Counted from the stretch's first letter, positions 12,401-27,400 are shown. The stretch: DNA of 64,000 nucleotides from Brachypterus glaber (GCA_958510825.1 OY294049.1:2046001-2110000), one strand, 5' to 3'. Numbers and translations are program-made. The notes: generated from the letters alone by a model not told the origin.

Positions 12401-15400
12401 AAATAATTATACACTCAATAAAGTAAAAGCCACGCGGGGGTTATTATTGAGTTTATCTATTTAAAATAAAGCTGGTAATTGTCTCATTATCTGTATTGGA
12501 TAAAAATAGATTATACTATACCTTTGGGAAGAACGCCGTTAAAAATTCATAAATAACATCTACAGTCAGCGCAGATCTTTCATCCAATAGTACGGCATCG
12601 ATGTAATCCACAAAATAATTACATGATGTGAGCATAGAAATGTATTTTCTATCAATGTGCTAAAAAATTAATTTAAATTATTAACACGCCCACAAAAACC
12701 ATCAATTGCCCTTAACCAGGCAATATTTTTGAGCGCTGAAAACGAATTTGACAATAAAAAATGCAGGCTCGTCCCGAAAAGGACTTCGCCCTTCTTATAC
12801 AAACGTGGTTTTGGTCGGATTTGGCTGAATTTTGAATGTTTTAGTTCTGGGTCATTCCGCGTCAACTGCTACTGCCAGTTTAAATAAGACAATATCTATA
12901 AAATTATCCAGAAATAAAATTTACCCCTACACCCCCTCCCACAACTTACCTATAACTTTATTTTTTAAAATAGCACCCCTACTTGTTCTCGGTTGCATTT
13001 GATAGAACTTGAGCTTGAAAATACAGTGGTATATTATGCTTGCTATTTTTGATTTTAAAAAGTGGTCAAAAACGTTTAAAAGTATAACAGATCAGCGGAT
13101 TAAAGAAAATTTCATAACAATTTCGTACAAACCAGTGTCTAATAATCCTTCACACACAAATTTTAATCCCTTTAAAAGGAATTATGATGTTTTGAAATGT
13201 TTAATAAGATTATTATTACTAATAAGGGAACGTTCAAGTATTACGTAACGCAAATTTTGATCATTTTGGACTTTTTAGTTATAAATTTGTCAAAATATAT
13301 TTTTAAGGTTATTAATCATGACATATTTTTACAGTGCTGTATGACTTGTTTATGGTACCTCGCATATTTTTGAACTTTTTTTGTTGGATTAATAATATTC
13401 TTTCTTCATTCTGTTATTACCAAATAGTTTTAAATAAATGGAACTCATTTTCTTCCGACAGAGTAACATTTAATAAACCTTTTCTTTGAAAATGTGCGCA
13501 CATGTAATTTGTGACATCTAATGCCAACAAACAAATACCATTTTTTACCAGATTTTATTGTCTCCGCTCTCTTTCTTGACAGGAAACGTCACATTAAGGC
13601 TCTCTAGAGAGTTGGGCGACCCTGTATATAATATAATACCGCGATTTTTATGATCATGATTGATCATGACTTACTTGAGCTTTGTATATGTCCAACCATA
13701 ATTTTGGAAAATACGTGGAATGTAAAGGAACAGCCTCAAATCCAACCACGGCACTTAAATTGACTAAAACTTCCGGCACAGAATCGTTATTTACAGCCAA
13801 TCGAAACAGCATGTCGATAAAATCGTGATATGGGAGGTAAAATTTGTCCAGCGCCTCGTCATATTCAGGATCTACACCCTAAAAAAATATCCTGTAAGTC
13901 CAATTCCAATTTCAATAATGGCATTTTCCATAGGATAATTTGCCAGCTCAATGTAATATAATTTACGGCCTACGCAAAACTGTTCACTCTGTAGTGATGT
14001 TTGTGCAGGCGCCAACTTATAAAAAGGTTATCTTTAAAATTAATAAAAAAAATCGTCTTTTCATGTTCAACAGTAGTTCCACGTTAAAATTTAACATCGC
14101 CTATTAAAAAAACATAAATATTCACGATTCACTTAAAACTTTACAACTGAAGGAATATTTCCACGAAACAACATAAAATAAATTAAGTCCTGTGCATATC
14201 TACGATAGCAAGGCTGATGCAGGAGTAAATCCGCCTAAGCGGCCACATCGGTCTCTTACAAAGAACACGCTGCGACTGAATCCTATAAGTCGGTTTCTAC
14301 AGAAATTAACTGAAAATACGAAAATTTGCGAATAAGTTTTGAGTTTTCGATTTTGCTTTTTTTTAATCAGTTTGCATTTGGGTAATTCCATTGTAACGGG
14401 GGCGACGGTTTTATCCATTTTTTATAATATAAAACTATTTATAAAAATTGTGCCTCTTATTTATAAGAAAAATCTGTAAGAAAAAATGTTTAATCTAGGC
14501 TAGTGATATTTACGTAATTTTACAGAATCCAGAATAGAACACTACACAAGGCGTTTGTGAAATTTGTATCGTCGCACCCGTTACGGCACTTACATATTTT
14601 TATTTTTTTTATTTATTTGCGACGTGGTGTGTAGTGTTCTATGCTGGATTCTGTAAAATTTTGCATGAAAACTTAAATTGGTAGATTTTTGTATTAAACG
14701 TTTACAAGTTCTATAACAATAATCCTAGGCATAAGATATTTCGAAAGTGATAAATATATAAAAACTGTTTATATAATATTTTTTTCATATGTAACGGGTG
14801 CGACAGCCGATTGTAACTAGTATTAAAGTAATATACTAGTATAGTATACTATAGTAATAATTGTAAATTATTTCAAATTAAGTTTTAAATACCATAACAA
14901 ATTATTTAAACTTTTTTTTAACATGATTTGAATAGAAAAAAAAAATTATATCAAAGCCTTCTTTTGCTAAAATAACGAAGTTTGCTTTTCATCAATAAGC
15001 AGTAAATTATCGTAGAAATACCCATTTATTTTCGGTGATTATGAAAAAATAGCCCCTAAATGTAAATCCAACTTGACTTCGCCATAATTAAAAAAAAAAA
15101 TACGCCCTTATGTGATTTTTCCGGGGAAAACCAGTAATGACATATTTTTATGTTTCTAATTTGCTATTAACGTACAAAATTTGAGCAAAATCGTTAACAC
15201 AATGGAGGCATTTTTAAGAAAATCGATTTTTTTCGATTTTTACTTTCTCATAAACACTAGATTTTTAGGTTTTTAATTTTTTTTCGACAAACCAAAGTTT
15301 TTCTTTATGAATCGATTAGGCATGTCCCTAGGAGCATTTTGGGTGAAAATTAAAAAAAATCTATCTGGCGTTTTTTTTATTTGATTTTTTGTACGTTTTT

Positions 15401-18400
15401 AACGTATAAATTCGGAATATCTATACTGGCGTTGTTAAGGATACAAGAATATAGCACATATTGTATGTCATTTTAAAGGTCAGTCTGCCCGTAGGTCTGT
15501 CTGTATCCACGACAACTTAATAACGCTTTGAGCTATCGACTTGAAATTTGGTATGCAGATGTATTTTTATATTATCTTGAACAAGTCCGTATTTGTGCAA
15601 AATCGGTTAGGGGCAAGGAGGGTAAAATGGGGGTTAAATTTTTGTTTTGGTTCTAATTTTTTTATTAATTACAATGAAAAAAAAAATTGAAAACCAAATT
15701 AAACGATAAATAAAACTACACAAAAACGGTTATTATCATTTTTTTTTCCTTAAATTTGAAGTTTGTGTTGATCTGTCAAACGGTATGGCCTGGTCGAATA
15801 AAACCAACCACGGACGGACATCAAAAACTCGTTTTTTCGAAGGTCGCTCAAAAGTTAAAAGTAAAAAATGGTGTTCTTACCCTGGTGCATTCCAGCTGAT
15901 TGTGAGGAACCGTCATTTGTACCATCGGTCGCAGAGGACGAGCACCACCCTTACCAGCGACAACTGGCAAAGAATGTCCTCTCCGGGGGAAGTACGGTCC
16001 TAGTGGCACGGCATCGTGACTATCTTGAAAGGCTGAATGGCAGTGCGAGAGTAAAGGAACTAAAATTTGCATTGCGTCGGGCGCCATTATTAATACAAAC
16101 TCCTTCAACACATCTAAAAAGAGAATGTTTTTGCATATTTTTTTCCTCTATCAATATCATTTCCTTTATTTAATGCCAAAACCCTGCAAACACTGTGTAT
16201 AAGAGAAAGGCCATGACATTTGCCCTCCCAACCAAACTCAAACGTGATTTGGAGAAGGCTTCTCGTTATCCTACTACTTAACTGTTTATTGACTAGCCTA
16301 CTTATATATACTTAAAGTATTATTATTATTATCCACCCCCCTCGGAACGCCCCTAAATGAGAGAGAAATATATATGGTCTGTTTTTTCAAGCAAGATAGT
16401 AAATTAAAAATCGCACAGTGAATATTTTCAAAACAGATTCAAATATTGGATGTGCGAATATACTGCGTAGTTTATTTTATAAAAAACAACTATATTCTAT
16501 ACACAAACATATACTATTCAAACCTGTTGTAAAAATATTTACTGCGCGATTTTTAATTTACTATCTTACTTGATGAAACAAACCAACAAATTACACAGTG
16601 AATATTTTCAAAACAGATTCGAATATTGGATGTACGAATATACTGCGTAGTTTATTTTATAAAACATATTCTATACACAAACATATACTATTCAAACCTG
16701 TTGTAAAAATATTTACTGTGCGATTTTTAATTTACTATCTTGCTTGAAAAAACATACCATAGTAATTATTTTTTGGTAGTTTATTTTTTAGTAAAGAAAT
16801 CGAAAATTATTAAAAAAAAAACTGACGTATCCAGGTTGGTGAAAGGACATTTGGCACAATTTATAGGGAATTTTGGCCCTCGGTGAAATTCGCTAAATTT
16901 TTTATATGTTTTAGTTTATGCTTTTTAAAACGGAATTAGGAACGTTTCAAGCACTTTGTATGTACAGTTTTTTTTCTATAACGAAAATAAAAAAATATTT
17001 TTGCCCCAAACTCCTCATAAAAATAAGTTTAATTAGCTTAATGATTAAGAAAAAAGCTTGATTGTTATAAGTCAAACTGATGTCTGTCAATTTTTTTATA
17101 TATTATTAGTAATATAAAATTTAGCATGGCTTTTAGAGCCTTTTTTCAAGTAAATTTGTATGCAACCGTCAAGGTGGTCAACAGCAGATGCCCCGAATGG
17201 GAGGAAATGAAAACATTTTATTTATTTTTTTATAAAAATGTCCTAATGTAATACTGTGAAAAAGAATTGAATCAAAGACACATGTCTTTTGATAAGTACA
17301 ACACCATATTCTCTTATTTTAAGGCTAACATCTTAAATGAAGAGCGCGGATTTCCATTCAAAGACCCGCGCCAGTTATTAGGTTCATAAGAAATGCTAGT
17401 CCAAAAATATGAGAATTTGGCTTAAAATATAATCGAAAGATGCATTTTCTTGATTCATGGATCCTTTTTTTTAGTGTTCATATTTTAAATTATATCGAGG
17501 GCTTCATAGCAAAGGGGCATATCTGCTACATGTTAACACGGTTGATACAGCCCTGTTATGAAGCCCTCGGTATGATAGTTATATTGGATAATTTATTCTA
17601 TGCAGAAACACAGTATTTCACTTTCAACTTAGTTTTTCTGTTCTGTTTTACTTCTTATTTTATTATTTTATTAAGTTCTGGAGTTTTAACATGGGTTTCA
17701 GTACATTATATTACAAAAACACATATTCAATTTCTTCTATAGAAGAAATATAGACATATATGTAGAATTTTGGAAATAATTGTTTTTTTTTTGCCGTACA
17801 AAAAATAAGGGATACACTTTCGGCATTAAAATCGCTTATTATTTTACAAACGATTCCCTTAAAACGTATTTCTATTCTGCTTTTCTTCTTATTTCATTCT
17901 TTAGTTCAATTTTATATACGTTTTAGTACTTTTTACCAGGTTAGCAAATAACTTATTTCACGTATTTCACTAATTTAGTCCTTAAGAAGTATTTCTGTTG
18001 CACCTTTCTTCATCTTATTTAATTATTCTGTCCAATTTCAATATGTATTTCATTACTTTTTCCCAATAAAACTGACAATTTAGTCTAAAAAACTTCAAAA
18101 ATACGTCAGAATATCCTTCACTGACAAGTTGTCAAACGAAACAATGCCTACTAGAAAAATATTTTTATGAGGAGTGTAGGGCAAAAATATTTTTTTATTT
18201 TCCTTATAGAAAAAAAAACTGTACATACAAAGTGCTTGAAACGTTCCTAATTCCTTTTAAAAAAGTATAAACTAAAACATATAAAAAATTTAGCGAATTT
18301 CACCGAGGGCCAAAATTCCCTATAAATTGTGCCATGTCCTTTCCTAACTTTTGCAATTTCTTCAGAAACTGGCTATCCTGGTTTAAAGCCTTACCTATGC

Positions 18401-21400
18401 ATAAAGCTCTCATCTCTGGGGGATTGTATGTATTAAGTAAAGTGGCTAATTTTCTTAAAACTTCAATCCAATCTTTGGTAGCTAATAATATACTTCTAGC
18501 ATCCTTATTATCTCTATATATTCTTACACACCTCACCAAATCTTGCATTATGGTGAGAATGTCTAACAAATCTCCGCACACATGACAGGCAGTTGCTTCA
18601 TGTAACATTACATGCAAATTTTGAAAACACTAAAATGGAAAAAAATTACCACGTTTACATATCAGTTAACTACCTATCGTAAGGTGGGTGAGCCAATTAT
18701 TGCCTTTTTAAGACTTTTTATTTTTTACTGCATTTTCAAATTTATTTGTCCACCTGAAACACTGCCAAATTTTTTTAAAAAGCATTAATAGGTTTTATCA
18801 AGGGAGGCATTGAAATCGTAAATTTTACATCATATCTTTCTGACAAGAGAATTTAAAAGGTGGGTTAAACTTTTGCCTATTGTCTAGGGTAAAATACAGT
18901 AAGTACTGAATTTGTTGTTAGTTTTTTGTATTTTACTATTTAAATAATTCTTAAAATGCTTTATAATTTAAAAAGTTATGTAAATTAGGTCGTTTTATTT
19001 TTTGGATAAATTTTATTCTACTAATTTTAATTTTTATGAAAAAAAATCAAGCGGATACTGTGCATTTGCTTTGATGTGTTTTAAATTTGACAAATAAATA
19101 ACCTAACTTTAAAAATTCATTCTTACCTGTCAAACTAAATCTCTAAACTCTATCGTAATTTTTGAAATAAATATTATTATGTACGATTTCAATATCTACC
19201 TTGATAACACCTATTAATGCTTTTTAAAAAATTTCGGCCGAACTTTACTACATTAAACATAAACATATCCTTATTCTAATGGGTAAAAAATGAATTGCGG
19301 TAGCTTCAAAAAAATATTATTCCTTTTTAAAAATGATTGCATACTGACAACATTAGGAACCCATGTCCCAAATATTGCCAGGGTACTGGCAATAATAGTA
19401 AAGAACAAACTTACAACAAATTAACAATCTAATAAGAAAATTTTGTGGCACTAAAACAATTTCAGCTGTTTTTAGATACAATTTGGCACTTAAATAATAA
19501 TTTGTCGTTTTTAGTAATCTCCACGAATTTCATGTACGTACCGGTTACAACCTCATATCGGCCTGGCGATTCTCTTCAAATAAAAGCTGAACTAGGTTTT
19601 AGAACTCTCTGAATTCTTCGTTACTTACTTTTTTTTATTGTTTCTTTTGTTTTTGTAATTTTTTGTTCGCATGACAATATTAGGAAGACAGCTATAGCTA
19701 AGTATACTTAGACAACAATTTCAAAAAATTACCTTTTCGCTTCTTTATTGAGTGAAACACTATATAGATCAAGAAAGTGCATGTTTGTGCCTACCTTATC
19801 ACGTTCTTGCCCCGCAATAATCAATGTTACCCAAATTGCGACAGTCAGCACAATTTTACAAGTTTTTATAGTGGAAGAGCACGAAACACGAAATGCGTTT
19901 TTGTGTACGCCATTACAAACTGGATACAAATATATCATATTTTTGTTTTGTTTTTTTTTGTTTGTTTGTTTGTTTAACCTCGTACTATTCTACTTAATTA
20001 AGCATCCCCTAAGTCCAGGACTTGTGTGGGCTAGTAGTAGAGGGAACCACCGGCTTATACTGACTTTCGAACCAGTTTCTAGGGAGTGTCCGTTTCACTT
20101 ATCGCCTTCGCCAAATTTCAATTATTAATTAACTGAAAAAGGCAAATCGGCGCCAGTGAGAATCGAACTCACGATAGTAGACTTGCTATACATACGCGCT
20201 AGCCACTACGCTATGCCTCCCATATTTACATGCATCTTTTCGATATAACAGATATACTGGCAGTGTCATCTATTACACAAAGGACGAACTAACAAGTTTA
20301 AGAGGGGGTGGCAATATTAGGAACATGGCAATAACTGGCTCACCCACCTTAGTATTTATTAATACGGTAGTTAAGTCATCTTACTACCGAAGTTATAAAT
20401 CCGGATATTTAAATCTTCTACTATTGATTTTCTGGAGTAGAGTTATAATTCCGGATTTATGGTAATGTAAACGACCAAGATTTATAACTATTGCTATTGC
20501 CAACATAACACATTTTCCTAAGTAACACTTAGTAACATTGTTTTAAACAAAGAACAACATTTTTTTATAATTTTATGAAATAAATACCTAAAAACGTGTT
20601 TCTTCTTATAATATAGAAAATATACCTTAGCGCAGTATGGTTGACAATGCCTTCTAGACTTACTTCAGTCAGGAGTTATAAATCTTTGGAGTTATAAATC
20701 CTGTCATATGTAAACGGTTCATAAAAGGATTTATAAATACCGTAGTTGTAACTACGGCAGTTAACTGATATGTGGAAAGTGGTAAATGACACATTAATAA
20801 TTAAATCTCTTTCTAAATTTTAATTTTAAGTATGAAAAAAATATTTAAAATGTTTTTTTTACCTCGAATACTATTTGTAGTCCTCCATTATAAACGACAT
20901 ATAATTTATCGTCGTTTGATTCCAAAAGTATTCTGAATGCAGAAATTAATGTTCCCCAGCTCGTTCTTCCATCAAGGCACTTAAATAAATAAAAATTAAA
21001 AAAATACAAATTTCAAACTTGTACTGTAAATAATAGGTAGTAGCGTATTTTATACAGGATGTCCAGTAAATGATGTCATTAATTTTAAGGGGTGATTCTA
21101 CATAGGAAAATACGAAAAAAGTTCCTATAAACATATGTCTAAAAATGCGTGTAAGGGAGCTAAGCTTTAAAAGTGGTTAAAAAAATCAGTTTTTATTTAA
21201 TAACTTAGGAACGCTTTGAGGTACAGCAACGAGGTTTTAAATGTTAACTTACCTTAATAAGGCCCATCTTCGTATGCTATCTTCATGTACTTATTTTAAA
21301 CAGGGGTGTGTGAAACTGGGGAGCCTTATTAGTTGTTTGTTCCAAACTTTTTTCTGTGTAACTTTTTTGTAATTTTATTTTTGGAATATGATTCCTCAGG

Positions 21401-24400
21401 TCAAAATACATAAAAAAGGGTACTCTAATACTGTAGGATTAACCGTTTTCGAGAAAAATTAATTTGAAGGTGAAATTTCACGGATCGGATGTTTAAAACC
21501 AAAATTTCAATGATGTAGGGTTATTCTATATCAAAATCTAAGAAAAAAAGTTTCTATACATGTAGGTCGAAACATCGCTTTCAAAGCTACTATGGCCCTT
21601 TAGAAATGGTGCATTTTTAGGAGATCTCCCTTAGGATTGATTTTTAGAAGTACCTGTATATGAGGTTTTTTCTAGTTTTTGATGTACATTCACCTTGTAT
21701 TATTGAAATTTAGGTTTTCAACATTTTAGTATTTAATTTTTAGTCCTCGAACCGTGAAATTTCAGCTTCAAATTAATTTCTCTCGAAAAGGGTTAATCCT
21801 ACAGTATTAGAAGAAGAGTACCTTTTTTGTGTTTTGTGTTTTGTTCCTGAGTTATTAAATAAAAACCGAATTTTTTAGCCACTTTCAAAGGGGCAAAAGA
21901 AATTGATGCTTCGCAAGGCCAAAACAGGAAAAAATCCTCAAAAAAGACGTAAGGATTTTTTTATGCGGAGCATCAATTTCTTTTCTGATTGTTGTGTAAC
22001 TTCACCAGGCATTTTAGTTTTTCGAAGTTTTTATAGTATGCTACACCCTAGTAAATAACATAAATAAAAATAAACACGTCACAAAAATGGCGCCCAACTT
22101 TGAGTATATTTTTTTTAAATACCTGAAGATATGTCATTAATGTAGTCCTCCTAAAGCTGCAAATTTCCCTTTGTTCCATCTCCGTAGCTTCGGGATGCTT
22201 CATCACCATTAACTGCATCAGTTTAAATAACTCCTCCACCGCTTGGGGATATTGAGTGGGATGTGGTGTTATGTTTTTAAACGCCCATTGTAAGTTCTGA
22301 TGTTGAGCAAGATTTCTGGTGAAAATTCGCGATTGCTGACACATCATTCTAAGTAGGCCATAGTAAGCTGGCAACATTGCTCGATTGTACATTACAATTT
22401 CTTGGTCGTCGTGGTCGGCCCTAACAAAATATTTAATTAAGACTAAATACTCGAAAAATAAAGAAAAAACAAATCATATTTGGATCCGATTTTATTAGGG
22501 GTAATTTCGAATAAAAAACAGATTTTCTTGTCCATGATGAAACAAAAAATAAAATATGTATATGTGAGTGAGTTAGACCCGGTTCTGATTACTGACCCTA
22601 AATAAAGTGACATTAAACTTCACACAGTGGGTTGAGACACGCTTTTATTTTGAGGTCAAAATAGCAAATAAGCACATGCATTGCCAAACTTATCGTCAAC
22701 ATCTCAGTTTGTTTGTAAACAAATAGTAGGTATAAGGACAGAAATTTTTAATTTTAAACAAAATTATAAAAATATTAATTTATTATTCCATCAATCTATT
22801 TTCTAATCATCGTACAGAGTGATATTGGTAGACTGACAGTTTCGGGCTTCTGGCCCTCTTCAGTACCAAGAGTCAACTCTGCACGCTGATTAAGAAAACG
22901 TTTTTAGACTTTACTCGCAAAAGGAATATAGCCATTAGATCGATGTAGACTTGTGCGCCATCTATTTCTAGATGTAGACAACTACTCATACCTCTCCTAA
23001 TCTGGAGACTTTGAATGGTAGCAAGTTGAAGACTTGTGTGTCTCAAGCACATAGTACCACTAACGGGTGGTTAGACGTAGAATTCCTAAGGACAGAAATT
23101 TTTAATTTTAAACAAAATTATAAAAATATTATTTTATTATTCCATCAATCTATTTAAATAGTAGGTATATTTAGGCCTAAACAATAACAATTACCAGTAA
23201 CTGTTATTTGCGAGTAAGACAGACAAATGTATATGTTGGCTACGTTTTTGTCAGTTTTTACAATTGAAATGCCTATTCTAGAGAGAAGAGTTATTAGTTC
23301 GTTGGAATATAATTATGGATTAAAGTATAAAATAGTATAAAGCCTTAAAAAATTGAAACAAGGTCTATTATAGTGAATAAAGGGATGCAGATTGTACTTT
23401 TTTTAACATGAACTTTTTCTCTATAAACGAAAATCTTCCTGTGCCTATAATAATATTGTATTATAGATTTATGTTATTAATAAATTAATAATGTTTAAAT
23501 TTTAAGCTTAATAAATTTAGATTCTGAAGGTCCAAAATGATCAAAATTTGCGTTACGTAATACTTGAACATTCCCTTAGGAAACTTTACGTAATTTCAAT
23601 CATAAAAAACTCAATCATTAAAACAACAAATTTTAAAAAGGACGACGTTAGCCACTCAAGCAACTCTAAATGTACAATAAAAAAACCATCTTAATATTTA
23701 TATTTATAACTGAGAATTTTCGGATCAAAATAGACCACATTTTGACCAAGCGATATATATATTTTTTTTATTTGAAAGGACCCTTAAAATGCAACTCTTT
23801 TTGTTGAGGATATTCTTACCCTTGTTTAAAACTTTACTTACAATATGTAGTTGAATGCAATATTTTTTGTCACGTGGGCATTTTGCAGCATCAGTTGAAT
23901 ATTTTCGGGACAATCTTGGCAAACGTGATTCCAAAACGCTAGTAATGCTTGCTTGTTATGATACGCAGGAATCGATGGTTCAGATAATTTCGGATGAAAC
24001 AAGTGCCAAAGTTGGATAAAATACTGACCAAACTGGAAGAAAAATCATAAAATTAAATGGCAAAAAAATCAAAAATATTAAACTTAAAAATAAATCTTGA
24101 ATAATTCTAGAATTTTGATATTTATATTAAAACATTAATAGCAAATTTTGTCTTGTTCCTAAAAAACCCTGTATCTTACCATAAGTTTTTCGGTTCTACT
24201 TATGCAACAATACATTAACAACGCAAAATATGTTGTTAATTTCATGGTCCCATGTTGTTGCATATCCGTATAATGTTTAGCAGTCGACAAAAGTCTCAAC
24301 AGTCCTCCATAGATTTGATGTAGAACCGTTTGAGCTTCTTGCGACAGTTGTGGCTCCCTCTGCATTCGATGCGTCGCTCTAAAGCCTTGTCTAAATGGGT

Positions 24401-27400
24401 TACTTGGTACTAAGGAAACCAATAAATATCCAGCAGCTGGAAAAAACGAAAAAGAATTTAGTAAAAAATTAAACTCCAAATTGAGTAAAAACTGAGTAAA
24501 ACTATGGTACTTACTATTTCTTACTCTTTGGTTTGTATGGGCTATCAAAAAATGTTCGAGCCACGAATCCAAAGAAGTAAGCACCCATTGATGAACCAAA
24601 CGGTTTCTAGTAACTTGCAAAGCTAACCAATCCAGAGCTGAGTACGGACAACATTCTGCGGCTTCCCAAACTTTTTGTAGCACCAATTGCGTAAAGCACG
24701 GTTGTGATGAGGATCCGGATCCTTGACTAGTATTTTCTGTTAGTAGGGTGAGAATTTTAAAAAATGGCTGACATGTCTGAAAAAATAAATTGAGTTTGAA
24801 AATGAAAATTACCACAACCATATTTTGTTTAGTTTTTAAAAATATTAAGCCGTTCGGGAAAGTAATTAATTAACCTAGCCATTCTTTAAAGCGGGTTTAA
24901 AGGTCAAATGCATGTATGTTGTCATATATAATTACACAAGAGACTGAGAATTATGCAGGAATAATTCACTGTTTTCATGAAAGTGTGCTGTCTGGAAATA
25001 ATTACGACAGGGACACTGGAGTAATTATTTCCTTTGAGATATAAAATTTTTTTAAACAGTGAGTTATTCATAATAATTCGAAGAATCGCGTGTAATTCGA
25101 AATATAATATTTTTTAACATGTCAAACCAACCAATATTTTTTTATCGAAAAAAAAAATTGTTTTCATATGGAAGTATTACTTATCTTGATATTTTTACAA
25201 GCATATTCTTTAATTTGTTTAATTTAACTTCATTCATACATACTAAACTAAACCTTTTTTTAATTACCTTATTTTCTTAAGTTTAATAGCCTAATTTCTG
25301 GGGAAATAATAGATATTTTACATAGTCGGTTAACTTAATTAGAACCTATAGACATACCTTAAAATTTTAACCTAGAAAAACCGTGATTACAGTTTATAAA
25401 AAAAATATTTTGTAGTATTTTTTGGTAAATTATAAAGTAATAACAATAATTATAAATAGTAATATATTCACATTTAATTATTTAGTTTTAGGCATATAAT
25501 TCTGTTGTAAAAGGGAAATTATGAAAAACAAAATACTTCAACGATCCTCACTAGATTTTTTTACAGTAAAAGATTTCTGATATAACTGTAATATGATTTT
25601 ACAGAAATAAACATATGGTCAGAAATACTGTTAAATGACTGGTTGATGAAAACGTTAAGAAATAATCTCAGTGATATAAGTTACCTCAAGTCAACGAGGT
25701 CGCGGCGATTTACGTAGGTAGGGAGGACGTACCACCATTACATTAAAAACAGTTTGGACTTCTGACCAACCTTCACACTGCGTACTCTAGCCAATCGGCT
25801 ATACTGGCAATTTAAAATAGTTATTAATTACATTTACTTACATCTGAATGGCGAGATATGGCCTGAGAGATCATACAGATTATGGACTGAGCAAGTTGAT
25901 TATTTCCCCTGCATAACGAATGAATCAAATTCCTGGTTTGCTGGAGATTAATGTTGTCCTTAATTTGTTGGTATAAAAATGCAAAACCCTATTAAAAATA
26001 ACAACAATTAAACTAAAATCAAATATTTTCATTGACAGCTTACTTTTCCGCCTGCAACTGCATTATAGTCCTTATCACTAAGCGATAATTTCATATTCGA
26101 GTCCCGACTTTTTTCTACCAAGGAAGCCACTAAAGTGATCATTTTATCCAAAGAAGCCGGCTTGTATTTATCCGTTGGTAAAGCTACTACTTCTTCCTCG
26201 TCCTCTCCTTCACTTACGTCAACCTAAAAATAAAATATTTGTAGTTTTCTGTCGAGCTGCCTCAAACCAAAAAAAAAGTTGCTTAAGGTTGATTTTAAGG
26301 GATCTACGCCCACTTAGGAAGTGTTACTCCTTAAGACCCGATAGTACTCTTAAAACTGAATTTTGAACCTAGGTGTATAGGAACTTTTTTTATGGTTTTT
26401 AATGTAGAATCACCCTGCCTTACTAAAAAATTTATTGGCGCAATTTTTAGTTTTTATTTGTGATGCTCAGAACGTGAAATTATCTCTTTAAATGTACTTT
26501 TTTTAAAAACGGTTGGTTCTACGGTGTTACACTAAGAGTATCTACCTTATTTAACTATTTTTAATCAAGTAATCATAGTCTGTTGATGAAATGTTAAAAA
26601 CACTAGAGGCGAACATTTTTGGGACAAAAAAGTAACAAGGCCCCCCCATTTCGCACGCCCCAGTTTAAAACTACCATATAAAAAGTACATAGCATGTGCA
26701 AAAATTTTTTACTGTGGTTCACAAGATTTCTGAGATATTAAATAAAAACAATTTTTTAGACGCCGTAGCTCCCTTGGGGCTCCTTTCCGGACCAACCATT
26801 ATAGAAACTTTTCATATTTTTGGATGTAGAATCACTTCTTATGTCTTTTCCGTCAGTTCTAAACCACCCTGTATTTACTTACAAAATCATTTGCTTTTTG
26901 TCCAAGATAAAAATGAACCATTGTGTTTATAGCACCAACAGCTAACAAGAATTTAGATTCGTCTTCTCCCATTTTACTAAATTCATATAAAAAACCAAAG
27001 TATTCAGTTAAATGTTTAAGGTGAGCCTTAGCACCATGTTCCATCTAAAAACAAATTCAAAAAAACCTTTAAAAAAAAATCACAATACTTTATGAGAAAG
27101 TGAAAATAAAATATATATTATATATAGGATTATTTGTTTGAGAATGGATTTATTTAATAACAGCCCACAAAAAAAAAGAATGCCAATTACTCCTAACTAG
27201 CTATATTTTTTCTGCACGGAAAACGAATTTGACAATAAAAAATCTCGCTGCTCACCAAAAGACCTAGCTGCCTTCTTAATAAAAAGTTCTTATGGAAAAC
27301 GCGAATTATTTTCCAATATGGCGGCCGGAAGCCACCACACAACAATACGAAAATCCGAATTTAAGCTTCTCCGATAGTCCCCTTTCACATATTAAAAAAC

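Larger units (their letters stand above)
18680..20351. mobile_element. Inner element with GGTGGGTGAGCCA ends
   Basis: TAAGGTGGGTGAGCCAATTA at the left is mirrored by …TAACTGGCTCACCCACCTTA at the right. Sits inside the 18657-20774 element and itself contains a MITE B copy and a SINE. No transposase found. Confidence 0.65.
18657..20774. mobile_element. Outer element of a nested repeat cluster
   Basis: ACATATCAGTTAACTACC at 18657-18674 matches the reverse complement of 20757-20774 with one mismatch in 18. The element is split by the inner element at 18680-20351. Its right part carries further internal inverted motifs (TTATAAATCC). The left end is 27 nt from the exon 39 acceptor side. Confidence 0.6.

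Noticed and set aside
14200..14418. Minus-strand 72-residue frame as an extra USP34 exon
   Set aside because: Exons 40 and 41 already join in phase with the conserved content, and this frame has no family resemblance.
15785..16173. Plus-strand open frames overlapping exon 40
   Set aside because: Antisense shadows of a conserved USP34 exon, whose minus-strand reading matches the family and has correct splice phases.
19748..20128. Plus-strand 126-residue open frame
   Set aside because: Its second half is the reverse translation of the SINE; the same residues appear from the other SINE at 37.5 kb. Not a gene.
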